Source of the DNA: Kitasatospora aureofaciens
Lineage (GTDB): Bacteria > Actinomycetota > Actinomycetes > Streptomycetales > Streptomycetaceae
Assembly (NCBI RefSeq): GCF_001188955.3
Contig: NZ_JPRF03000001.1
Location: forward strand, 434,001 to 498,000
DNA length: 64,000 bases
Direction of reading: 5' to 3'
The position numbers were made by a program, and so were the translations under genes. Below are positions 40,974 to 48,870 of this stretch, piece by piece. The notes under the pieces were generated by a model that was not told the origin of the DNA, ran no database searches, and worked only from the letters and a program-made list of their open reading frames with translations. How positions within the stretch are numbered: position 1 is the first letter of the stretch; every line of letters starts with the position of its first letter.

Positions 40974-42497
40974 GTGCGTCAGCAACCGGTCCTGGAAGTG
41001 CGGGGGATCCGCAAGGAGTTCCCCGGGGTGGTGGCGCTGGACGGGGTCGACTTCCGGCTCTTCCCCGGCGAGGTGCACGCCCTGATGGGGGAGAATGGCG
41101 CCGGCAAGTCCACGCTGATCAAGGTGCTGACCGGGGTGCACCCGGCGGACGGCGGCGAGGTGGTGCTGGCCGGGCAGCGGGTGCGGATCGCCGGTCCGCT
41201 GCAGGCCCAGCAGGCGGGCATCAGCACCGTCTACCAGGAGGTGAACCTCTGCCCGAACCTGTCGGTCGCGGAGAACATCTTCATCGGCCGCGAACCGCGC
41301 CGCCTCGGCCTGATCGACTGGGCCGAAATGCGCCGCCGCGCCACCGAGTTGGTTTGCACGCTGGAGCTGGACATCGACGTCAGCGCGCCGCTGGACAGCT
41401 ACTCCATCGCCGTCCAGCAGCTGGTCGCCATCGTCCGCGCGGTGGACGTCTCGGCCAAGGTGCTGATCCTGGACGAGCCCACCTCCAGCCTGGACCGAGA
41501 CGAGGTGCGCCAACTCTTCACCGTGATGCGGCGGTTGCGCGACCAGGGGGTCGCCATCCTGTTCGTCTCGCACTTCCTCGACCAGATCTACGAGATCTGC
41601 GACCGGATGACCGTGCTGCGCAACGGCCGGCTCGAAGGCGAGTACCTGACCAGTGAGCTCAACCAGGTCGAACTGGTCTCCCGGATGATCGGCTCCGAAC
41701 TCGCCGGGCTCGACCAACTTGCCGGAGGCAAGCGGCGCGAGCGCTCCGCTCCGGCCACCGACCGGGCCTTCCTGGAGGCCGAGGGCCTGGCCCGGCAGGG
41801 CTCCGTCGAACCGTACGACCTCGCCATCCGTTCCGGTGAAGTGGTCGGCCTGGCAGGCCTGTTGGGATCCGGCCGGACCGAGGCCGCCCGGCTGCTGTTC
41901 GGCGCCGACCACAAGGACCGCGGCACCGTGCGGATCAACGGCACCGAGACGGACCTGCGCAGCCCGCGCGACGCGATCGCCCACGGCATCGCGTTCTGCT
42001 CGGAGAACCGCAAGACCGAGGGCCTGGTCGGCGAGTTGACCGTCCGGGAAAACATCGTGCTGGCGCTGCAGGCGGCCCGCGGCTGGGCCCGTCCGCTGTC
42101 GCGCACCGCGCAGGACAAGTTGGCGCTGCGCTGGATCGGCGCCCTGGACATCCGCCCGGGCAACCCGGAGGCGCTGGTCCGCAACCTCAGCGGCGGAAAC
42201 CAGCAGAAGGTGCTGCTGGCCCGCTGGCTGATCACCGACCCCAAGCTGCTGATCCTGGACGAGCCCACCCGCGGTATCGACGTCGGTGCCAAGGCCGAGA
42301 TCCAGAAGCTGGTCGCGGACCTCGCCGAGAAGGGCATGGCGGTGCTGTTCATCTCCGCCGAACTGGAGGAGGTGCTGCGGCTCAGCCACCGCGTCGGCGT
42401 GCTGCGCGACCGCCGGATGGTCGCCCAACTGCGCAACGACGGCGAGCTCACCCCGGAGCGCGTCCTGGCCACCATCGCGAGCGGAGCGGAACAATGA
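40974..42497 (+). CDS. YtfR-like double ATPase of the furanose ABC transporter
   Basis: 507 residues with two ABC domains. Domain 1 has Walker A GENGAGKST, a divergent signature region SYSIAVQQL and Walker B VLILDEPTSSLD. Domain 2 has the degenerate loop GLLGSGRTE in place of a canonical Walker A, signature LSGGNQQKV and Walker B LLILDEPTRGID. This pattern is that of ribose/xylose/galactofuranose importers; the SYSIAVQQ wording is shared with YtfR. GTG start with GAGGAG upstream. The stop overlaps the next start (ATGA), so the ATPase and first permease are coupled. Confidence 0.94.
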   Translation: MRQQPVLEVRGIRKEFPGVVALDGVDFRLFPGEVHALMGENGAGKSTLIKVLTGVHPADGGEVVLAGQRVRIAGPLQAQQAGISTVYQEVNLCPNLSVAENIFIGREPRRLGLIDWAEMRRRATELVCTLELDIDVSAPLDSYSIAVQQLVAIVRAVDVSAKVLILDEPTSSLDRDEVRQLFTVMRRLRDQGVAILFVSHFLDQIYEICDRMTVLRNGRLEGEYLTSELNQVELVSRMIGSELAGLDQLAGGKRRERSAPATDRAFLEAEGLARQGSVEPYDLAIRSGEVVGLAGLLGSGRTEAARLLFGADHKDRGTVRINGTETDLRSPRDAIAHGIAFCSENRKTEGLVGELTVRENIVLALQAARGWARPLSRTAQDKLALRWIGALDIRPGNPEALVRNLSGGNQQKVLLARWLITDPKLLILDEPTRGIDVGAKAEIQKLVADLAEKGMAVLFISAELEEVLRLSHRVGVLRDRRMVAQLRNDGELTPERVLATIASGAEQ

Positions 42498-43576
42498 CCA
42501 CGGCGCCGACCACCCCGGGGGCCAGGGCGGTGACCCGGTACCGGCTGTTCTGGCCGGCCGCGGTGCTGGCCGTGCTGCTGCTCGCCAACCTCGCCTTCAC
42601 CCCGGACTTCTTCGCCGTCCACCTCAAGGACGGCCACCTGTACGGCAGTACGATCGACATCCTGCACTTCGGCGCTCCGCTGATCCTGGTGTCGCTCGGC
42701 ATGACCCTGGTGATCGCCACCGGCGGCATCGACCTCTCGGTCGGCTCCACCGTCGCCATCGCCGGCGCGCTGGCCTGTCTGCACATCAGCGAGGCCGCCG
42801 ACCCGGCGAGTCTTGGCACGGTGCTCGGCGCGGTCGGCATCGCGCTCGGTACGGCGGTGCTGCTGGGCCTCGCGAACGGGGTGCTGGTGGCCCGGGTCGG
42901 GGTGCAGCCGATCATCGCCACCCTGATCCTGATGGTCGCCGGACGCGGCGTCGCCCAGCTGATCACCGACGGCCAGATCATCACGATCACCAGCGAGCCG
43001 TACAAGCTGATCGGCGGCGGCTACTGGCTGGCGATGCCGTTCGCGATCCTGCTCAGCGGACTGGTCGCGCTGCTCACCGCGCTGCTCACCCGCTCCACCG
43101 CGCTCGGCCTGCTGCTGGAGTCGGTCGGCGGCAATCCGGTGGCCAGCCGGCTGGTCGGTATCCGGGCGATGCGCCTGGTAGGCCTGGTGTACGTGTTCAG
43201 CGCGCTGTGCGCGGCGCTCGCCGGACTGATGGTCTCCTCCAACGTCTCGGCGGCGGACGGCAACAATGCCGGCTTGTGGATCGAACTCGACGCCATCCTC
43301 GCGGTGGTGATCGGCGGGACCTCGCTCAACGGCGGCCGGTTCTCGATCGGCGGCACGGTCCTCGGCGCGCTGATCATCCAGACCCTCTCCACCACCGTCT
43401 ACACCATCGGTATCCCGCCGGAGACCACGCTCGTCTTCAAGGCCTTCGTGGTGATCACGGTCTGCCTGATCCAGTCACCGAACTTCCGTGCCAAGCTCGC
43501 CCGGCGCGGTGCCGGGCGCCGCGCCGGTGTCCGGCCGAGCCCTGCCACCACCACCAACCGGGAGGTCGGCGCGTGA
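42494..43576 (+). CDS. YtfT-like permease of the furanose ABC transporter
   Basis: 360 residues, polytopic, with the family motif VIATGGIDLSVGSTVAIAGA near the N-terminus and VIGGTSLNGGRFSIGGT toward the C-terminus, both conserved in the AraH/RbsC/YtfT permease family. About nine to ten hydrophobic segments. The start overlaps the ATPase stop by 4 nt, and the stop overlaps the next gene's GTG (GTGA). The last ~30 residues are basic and Pro-rich, a cytoplasmic tail. Confidence 0.93.
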   Translation: MTTAPTTPGARAVTRYRLFWPAAVLAVLLLANLAFTPDFFAVHLKDGHLYGSTIDILHFGAPLILVSLGMTLVIATGGIDLSVGSTVAIAGALACLHISEAADPASLGTVLGAVGIALGTAVLLGLANGVLVARVGVQPIIATLILMVAGRGVAQLITDGQIITITSEPYKLIGGGYWLAMPFAILLSGLVALLTALLTRSTALGLLLESVGGNPVASRLVGIRAMRLVGLVYVFSALCAALAGLMVSSNVSAADGNNAGLWIELDAILAVVIGGTSLNGGRFSIGGTVLGALIIQTLSTTVYTIGIPPETTLVFKAFVVITVCLIQSPNFRAKLARRGAGRRAGVRPSPATTTNREVGA

Positions 43577-44544
43577 ACGCCAACGCCCTGCTGACCAGAG
43601 TGCGCGGACAGATCCCGCTGCTGGTCACCTCCGTCCTGCTGGTGTCGATGTTCACCGTCGGGTCGGTGCAGTACGACGGATTCTTCTCCGGGCAGGTGCT
43701 GCTCAACCTGCTGATCGACAACGCCTTCCTGCTCGTGGTCGCGGTCGGGATGACCTTCGTCGTGCTGACCGGCGGCATCGACCTGTCGGTCGGCGCGGTG
43801 GTGGCGCTGTCCACCATGGTCTCCGCCTGGCTGGTGGAGCGGCACGGCTGGCCGCCGCTGGTGGTCATCCCGCTGGTGCTGCTGATGGGCACGGCCGGCG
43901 GTTGGCTGATGGGGTGGGTGATCCACACCTTCGAGATCCAGCCGTTCATCGTAACGCTGGCGGGCATGTTCCTGGCCCGGGGCCTGTGCTACACGATCAG
44001 CGTCGAGTCGATCTCCATCACGGACCCGTCGTACACCGCGATGGCACAGACCCGGATCCCGCTCGGCGACCTGTTCGTCTCGCCGAGCGTGCTGATCGCG
44101 CTGCTGGTGGTGGCAGCCGGGTTCGTCGTTCTGCACTACACCCGGCTCGGGCGGAACGTGTACGCGCTCGGCGGCAGCGAGCAGTCCGCTCTGCTGATGG
44201 GTCTGCCGGTGGGGCGGACCAAGACCACCGTGTACGCGATCAGCGGCTTCTGCTCGGCGCTCGGCGGTGTGCTGCTCACCTTCTACATGCTCTCCGGCTA
44301 CGGCCTGCACGCGGTCGGCCTGGAACTGGACGCGATCGCCGCCGTGGTGATCGGCGGCACCCTGCTCACCGGCGGCTCCGGCTACCTGCTGGGCACCTTG
44401 CTGGGCGTGCTGGTGCTGGGCCTGATCCAGACCGTCATCAGCTTCCAGGGCACCCTCAGCTCTTGGTGGACCAGGATCGTGATCGGCGGGCTGCTGTTCG
44501 TCTTCATCGTCCTGCAGCGCCTGATCACCGCCCGCCGTCGATAG
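43573..44544 (+). CDS. YjfF-like second permease of the furanose ABC transporter
   Basis: 323 residues, same family as its neighbour: FVVLTGGIDLSVGAVVALST and VIGGTLLTGGSGYLLGT. Two distinct permeases after a double ATPase is the layout of E. coli ytfQ-ytfR-ytfT-yjfF and supports the furanose-import assignment over ribose or xylose systems, which use one permease. The GTG start overlaps the previous stop and has GGAGGT 7 nt upstream. Confidence 0.93.
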   Translation: MNANALLTRVRGQIPLLVTSVLLVSMFTVGSVQYDGFFSGQVLLNLLIDNAFLLVVAVGMTFVVLTGGIDLSVGAVVALSTMVSAWLVERHGWPPLVVIPLVLLMGTAGGWLMGWVIHTFEIQPFIVTLAGMFLARGLCYTISVESISITDPSYTAMAQTRIPLGDLFVSPSVLIALLVVAAGFVVLHYTRLGRNVYALGGSEQSALLMGLPVGRTKTTVYAISGFCSALGGVLLTFYMLSGYGLHAVGLELDAIAAVVIGGTLLTGGSGYLLGTLLGVLVLGLIQTVISFQGTLSSWWTRIVIGGLLFVFIVLQRLITARRR

Positions 44545-44588
44545 CGCACCACGCCACACCACACCACACCACCACCCCGGCCGGCCTG

Positions 44589-44605
44589 CCCCGGCCGTGC
44601 CGGGG
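44589..44605 (+). terminator. Short hairpin after the ABC operon
   Basis: 7-bp stem (44589-44595 with 44599-44605) with a 3-nt loop, 45 nt after the operon. It is weak by itself. Confidence 0.35.
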
Positions 44606-44623
44606 GCGCGTTCGACGAGTGAT

Positions 44624-44637
44624 CGTTAGCGTTAACA
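44624..44637. promoter_or_regulatory. LacI-type operator upstream of a dead GH28 gene
   Basis: CGTTAGCGTTAACA, one base from the GH54 operator. It lies in front of the GH28 remnant, showing that this gene once belonged to the same regulon. Confidence 0.75.
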
Positions 44638-44799
44638 ATCCTGCTCGCGCCAGTGATCTCCGCCGGGTCCACCGGCCCCCGCTTCGCCGGGCGGGCCCGA
44701 GCGGTCCCCGTTCCGTCCCCTCCGGAGGGTGAGGTCGGCGGAACACCGAGCCGGCCGTCGGCGCCGCAGCGTTGCGGATCCGCCGGCGGCCGGCGCCGT

Positions 44800-45400
44800 C
44801 CGTTGACCGTGCACCAAGGCGAGGTACTGGTGCTGGACAGCGGCGCCACCCTGTTCGGATCACGCAACCCCGCCGACTACCAGCTCTCCGGCAAGCCGGC
44901 CTGCGGCACCCTCGCCTCGTCGAGCGGCGGCTGCCGACCGCTGATCAGCGTCGCCGGGGCCAACGCGGGCATCGAGGCGGTCCGCGCGGCCGACGGCGGC
45001 CAGGGCCGGATCGACGGCCGGGGCGACCAGAGCATCCTGGGGACCGGCACCAGCTGGTGGCAGCTCGCCAGCGACATCCAGAAGGCCGGGTCCAACCAGA
45101 ACAACCCCAGGCTGATCCAGGCCGACCACTCCGACAACTTCACGCACGCTCTACCACGTGGCCCTGCTCAACCCGGCCAACGGCGCCAAGTCCACCCTGG
45201 TCGGCCTGAACGACGCCCACCCGCTCGAACTGACCCTCAGGCGCGTCAACCTGGACGTCACCGCCGCCACCTCGGCTCACGCCAGGATCACCGTCGCGGG
45301 CAGCAACCTGACCCCGAGCGGCCCCGGGGTTACCGTCATCCCGGGTTCCGGCTCGGGCACCGCACCCTCCTGCGCCTTCCCCGCGTTCCCCGCACTCTGA
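44800..45400 (+). pseudogene. Decayed GH28 polygalacturonase-like gene
   Basis: The N-terminal piece reads PLTVHQGEVLVLDSGATLFG, SRNPADYQ, then GRIDGRGDQSILGTGTSWW and ADHSDNFT, which is the GH28/pectinase beta-helix start seen in Streptomyces glycosidases. After NFT, a duplicated ACGC (45142-45149) shifts the frame; without it, the text continues LYHVALLNPAN. The next residues (GAKSTLVGLNDAHPLELTLR onward) belong near the C-terminus, so the middle of the beta-helix with the catalytic Asp residues (roughly 200 codons in relatives) is deleted. The signal peptide is also missing. With three lesions, the gene cannot make an active enzyme. It keeps a regulon operator at 44624. Confidence 0.7.
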
Positions 45401-45573
45401 CCGGATGCCGGGCCGACCACACGTGTCGGGTGATCCGCCCTCGGTGACACCGGCGATGTGTCCGCCCCGGTGCCCTCGTTCGGCGGGGCTCCTGAGGAAC
45501 CGTTCGCAGTGGGTGCGGTCGCGAGGAGTTCGCGGAGTTGTTCGATGCACCAGGCGGCCGGGACGGGCCTTGA

Positions 45574-46248
45574 TCACCACTGGTCCACGGCCGGCGACAG
45601 GCCCGCGGTGCGCGCGGCGACGCCCGCCTGGACTGCGAAGAGGCGGTCCCGCGCGTCCTGGTCGAGCGCGTGGAAGTGGCCGTGCACCTCGAGGGCGACG
45701 AAGCCGTGCACGGTGGCCCAGGCCAGCATCAGGGATTCCGCCGCGTCCGGCACCAGCGGGCTGCCGAGCCGGCCGCGTTCGGCCGTTTCGGCGACGAGTT
45801 CGGCCATGTGCTCCATCGCCCGCCGGGCGGCCACCACGGTCGGTCCGTCCGGTGGGGCCGCGTACCCGGGCACGGGGGAGCCGAAGATGAGGGCGAAGCG
45901 CTCCGGATTCCGCTGCGCCCAGGTGCGGTAGCCGGTGCAGGTGGCCACGAAGCGTCCGTCCAGGTCGTCCGCCGGCACGGTCTCGCGGGTCGTCGTCAAC
46001 GCGTCCGACAGGCTGTCGTACGAGTCGGCGACCAGGGCGGTGAGCAGCTCGTCCCGGTCGGCGAAGTAGCGGTACAGCGCGGGCGGGGTCATCCCCATAC
46101 TGCGGGCGATGTCGGTGAAGCGGAGGTTCGCGGCGCCGCGCTCGACGATCAGGCCCAGGGCCGCGCGCTTGATCTCCTCCACAGTGTCGGCGCGCAGCCG
46201 CTCACGGCGGCTCCGCCCCCCGCTCTCATCGGTCGACCCACCCGTCAT
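45574..46248 (-). CDS. TetR-family repressor of the adjacent MMPL exporter
   Basis: 224 residues. The helix-turn-helix is at residues ~20-70 (EIKRAALGLIVERGAANLRF, TDIARSMGMTPPALYRYFAD). The C-terminal part contains WATVHGFVALEVHGHF, the WHG-type ligand domain of many actinomycete TetR proteins. It is divergent from the MMPL gene, and the 144-nt gap carries two copies of a 15-bp operator. By position it should repress the exporter and itself until a ligand binds. Confidence 0.92.
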   Translation of the reverse strand: MTGGSTDESGGRSRRERLRADTVEEIKRAALGLIVERGAANLRFTDIARSMGMTPPALYRYFADRDELLTALVADSYDSLSDALTTTRETVPADDLDGRFVATCTGYRTWAQRNPERFALIFGSPVPGYAAPPDGPTVVAARRAMEHMAELVAETAERGRLGSPLVPDAAESLMLAWATVHGFVALEVHGHFHALDQDARDRLFAVQAGVAARTAGLSPAVDQW

Positions 46249-46311
46249 CGCATCTCCATCGGCTCGCTGCGCCAGTCACCGCGTTGACAATCCGTACCCG
46301 TCGAGGGAAAC

Positions 46312-46345
46312 GTTACGCTTCGTAAGGCCCGTTATGAAGCGTAAC
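46312..46345. promoter_or_regulatory. Double TetR-type operator
   Basis: GTTACGCTTCGTAAG (46312-46326) and GTTATGAAGCGTAAC (46331-46345). The second is the first in inverse orientation with two changes, so the pair also forms a 10-bp perfect inverted repeat with 14 nt between arms. It lies between the divergent tetR and MMPL starts. Confidence 0.8.
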
Positions 46346-46392
46346 GCCATGCCGGGGGGGAACGGGGCCCCTGACGACGTACGGAGGACCAC

Positions 46393-48648
46393 ATGTCCCA
46401 GGGACTGCGCGCGGATCGGCGGACAGCCGCCGGGGAGAGCGGGCCACACAGACCCGGCCCGCTCGGCCGAATAGCCGGTTGGAGCTTCCGGAACCGGGGC
46501 CGCACGGTGCTGCTCTGGCTGCTCGCCGCCGGCGCGGCCTTCGGCCTCTCGGCCAGCCTCGGCGCCAAGTACAGCGCCGACTACACCGCGCCCGGCTCGG
46601 ACTCCAAGCAGGCCCAGCAACTGCTGGCACGGGACTTCCCCGGGCTGGGCGGTGAATCGATCAGCCTGGTGCTGACCTCCGACGGCAGCGTGACCGACGC
46701 CGCCACCCGCGACCGGGTCAAGGACCTGCTCGCCCGGATGGCCAAGGTGCCGCACGTCAGCGGCATCGACGACCCGTACGGCCCGCGCGGCAGGGTGTCG
46801 GCCGACGGCCGCACCGCCCTCGGGCAGATCCACCTGGACGTCGCCGTCGCCCCCGACATGCCGAAGGCGGACACCCAGCAGCTGCTCGACCTCGCCCGCC
46901 CCGTCGACGGCGGCGTGCGCGTCCACCTCGGCGGCATGACGGTCCAGCTGGCCGAGCAGGGCGCGATCGGCTCGGAAGGCATCGGCATCGCGGCCGCCGC
47001 CGTGATCCTGGTGATCACCTTCGGGTCGGTCGTGGCCGCCGGCCTGCCGATGCTCACCGCGCTCGGCGGGCTCGCGGTCAGCAGCGCCCTGCTGCCGGTC
47101 CTCGCCGCGATCATGCCGGTCCCGGACTGGTCGACCTCGCTCGCCGCGATGCTGGGCATCGGCGTCGGCATCGACTACGCGCTGCTGCTGGTCACCCGGT
47201 TCCGCGAGTGGCGCGCCGAGGGGCTCGAACCCGAGGCCGCCACGGTGGCCGCGCTGGACACCGCGGGCCGCGCGGTCGTGGTCGCCGGAATGACCGTGGT
47301 GGTCAGCATGCTCGGGCTGTTCGCGATGGGCCTGTCGTTCATGCGCGGCGCCGCGGTCTCGGCGATCCTCTCCGTGTTCATCGTGATCGCCGCGTCCGCC
47401 ACTCTCTTCCCCGCCCTGCTCGGCTACCTCGGCCGACACATCGAGCGCCTGCGGCTACCCCTGCCCCAGCGCCGCGCCGCCCAGGGCGAGAGCCCGGTGG
47501 GCGCCGGCTGGCTGCGCTGGAGCCGGCTCGTCGAGCGTCACCGCGTCCTCGGTGCCCTCACCGGGGTCGTCGTCCTGCTGGCGCTCGCGGCGCCGTTCCT
47601 CGGCGTGCGCTTCGGCTTCCCCGACGCGGGCAACGACCCCGCCGGGCGCTCGAACCGGCTGGCGTACGACACGGTGGCCGCCGGCTTCGGACCGGGCAGC
47701 AACGGGCCTCTGGTTCTGGTCGCCGAGTTGGCGCCGGGCACCCCCGCCGACGCGACGGCCTCGCTGCCCACCGCGCTGAAGGCGGTGCCCGGCGTCACGG
47801 CTGTGACCCCTCCGGTGCCCGGCGCCGACGGCCGCTCGCTGCTGCTCACCGTCGTCCCGGACAGCGGTCCGCAGTCCAGCGCCACCAAGACCCTGGTCCG
47901 CGACCTCCGCGATCACGTCATCCCGGCCGCGGTCGGCCCCGGCGTCCGGGTGCACGTCGGCGGGGCGACCGCCAGCGCGATCGACAGCACCGACAACATC
48001 TCCCAGCGCATCCCGCTGCTGGTCGGGGGCGTGGTCACGGTGTCGATGCTTCTGCTCCTGGTGGCCTTCCGCAGCCTCGCCGTCGCCCTCAAGGCCGCCG
48101 TGATGAACCTGCTCTCCGTCGGCGCCGCGTACGGCGTGGTCGCCCTCGTCCTCGAAGGCGGCACCGCCGGCCGACTGATCGGCATCGACAGCCCCACCCC
48201 GCTGCCGGCCTTCGTCCCGGTGCTGACCTTCGCCGTCCTGTTCGGCCTCTCGATGGACTACGAGGTCTTCCTGGTGAGTCGGATGCGTGAGGCCTGGCTG
48301 CGCACCGGCGACAACGCGGAGTCCATCGTCAGCGGACTGGCGGGCACCGCGCGGGTGATCACCGCGGCCGCGGCCATCATGGTCGCCGTGTTCGCGGCCT
48401 TCGTCCCGGCGCCCGACCTGCCGATCAAGGTCATCGGCGTCGGCATGGGGTCGGCCATCCTGATCGACGCCACGCTGGTCCGACTGCTGCTGGTACCGGC
48501 CGTGATGCACCTGCTCGGCCGAGGCAACTGGTGGCTGCCCACCTGGCTGGACCGCCGCCTGCCCCACCTCCACGTCGAAGGACACACCGAGTTCTACCAG
48601 CCGGCGGCCGCCGCCGAGGCGCCCCGCTCCCCGACAGTGGTCGGCTAG
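46393..48648 (+). CDS. MMPL-family (RND superfamily) membrane exporter
   Basis: 751 residues with the two-fold MMPL layout. A first helix (RTVLLWLLAAGAAFGLSASL) is followed by an external domain of ~150 residues, then five helices with MLGIGVGIDYALLLVTRF. A second helix at ~residue 385, a second external domain, and a last helix block with VLFGLSMDYEVFLVSRM complete the repeat. The GxxxDY motifs in the fourth and tenth helices carry the proton-relay Asp. Actinomycete MMPL proteins export lipids, polyketides or drugs; the substrate here is unknown. ATG with GGAGGA close upstream. Controlled by the divergent TetR. It is surrounded by sugar genes but shows no link to them. Confidence 0.93.
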   Translation: MSQGLRADRRTAAGESGPHRPGPLGRIAGWSFRNRGRTVLLWLLAAGAAFGLSASLGAKYSADYTAPGSDSKQAQQLLARDFPGLGGESISLVLTSDGSVTDAATRDRVKDLLARMAKVPHVSGIDDPYGPRGRVSADGRTALGQIHLDVAVAPDMPKADTQQLLDLARPVDGGVRVHLGGMTVQLAEQGAIGSEGIGIAAAAVILVITFGSVVAAGLPMLTALGGLAVSSALLPVLAAIMPVPDWSTSLAAMLGIGVGIDYALLLVTRFREWRAEGLEPEAATVAALDTAGRAVVVAGMTVVVSMLGLFAMGLSFMRGAAVSAILSVFIVIAASATLFPALLGYLGRHIERLRLPLPQRRAAQGESPVGAGWLRWSRLVERHRVLGALTGVVVLLALAAPFLGVRFGFPDAGNDPAGRSNRLAYDTVAAGFGPGSNGPLVLVAELAPGTPADATASLPTALKAVPGVTAVTPPVPGADGRSLLLTVVPDSGPQSSATKTLVRDLRDHVIPAAVGPGVRVHVGGATASAIDSTDNISQRIPLLVGGVVTVSMLLLLVAFRSLAVALKAAVMNLLSVGAAYGVVALVLEGGTAGRLIGIDSPTPLPAFVPVLTFAVLFGLSMDYEVFLVSRMREAWLRTGDNAESIVSGLAGTARVITAAAAIMVAVFAAFVPAPDLPIKVIGVGMGSAILIDATLVRLLLVPAVMHLLGRGNWWLPTWLDRRLPHLHVEGHTEFYQPAAAAEAPRSPTVVG

Positions 48649-48650
48649 TC

Positions 48651-48714
48651 GCACCAGCGGACAGTCACACCAGCGGACCACGGGCGCCCCACGACGCCTG
48701 CGGTCCGCTGGTGC
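48651..48714. terminator. Alternative hairpins between convergent genes
   Basis: CACCAGCGGAC occurs twice in direct orientation (48652-48662 and 48668-48678), and its inverse GTCCGCTGGTG once (48703-48713). Either left copy can form a 12-bp stem with the right arm, giving two mutually exclusive hairpins. It begins right after the MMPL stop. The following 48715-48870 shows no gene. Confidence 0.65.
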
Positions 48715-48870
48715 GGAACGCGCCGCCCCGGCCTGCGCGGACCCGACCGATTCCGTCCGATCATGCGCAACACCCTCGGCGGCCACCGATCGATTACGCA
48801 CCTGGGCCCGACACCGGCACCGCCCTGTGGGCGAGCCGGAGCCGGGCCCGGATGAGGCTTCGAGCGGTGG

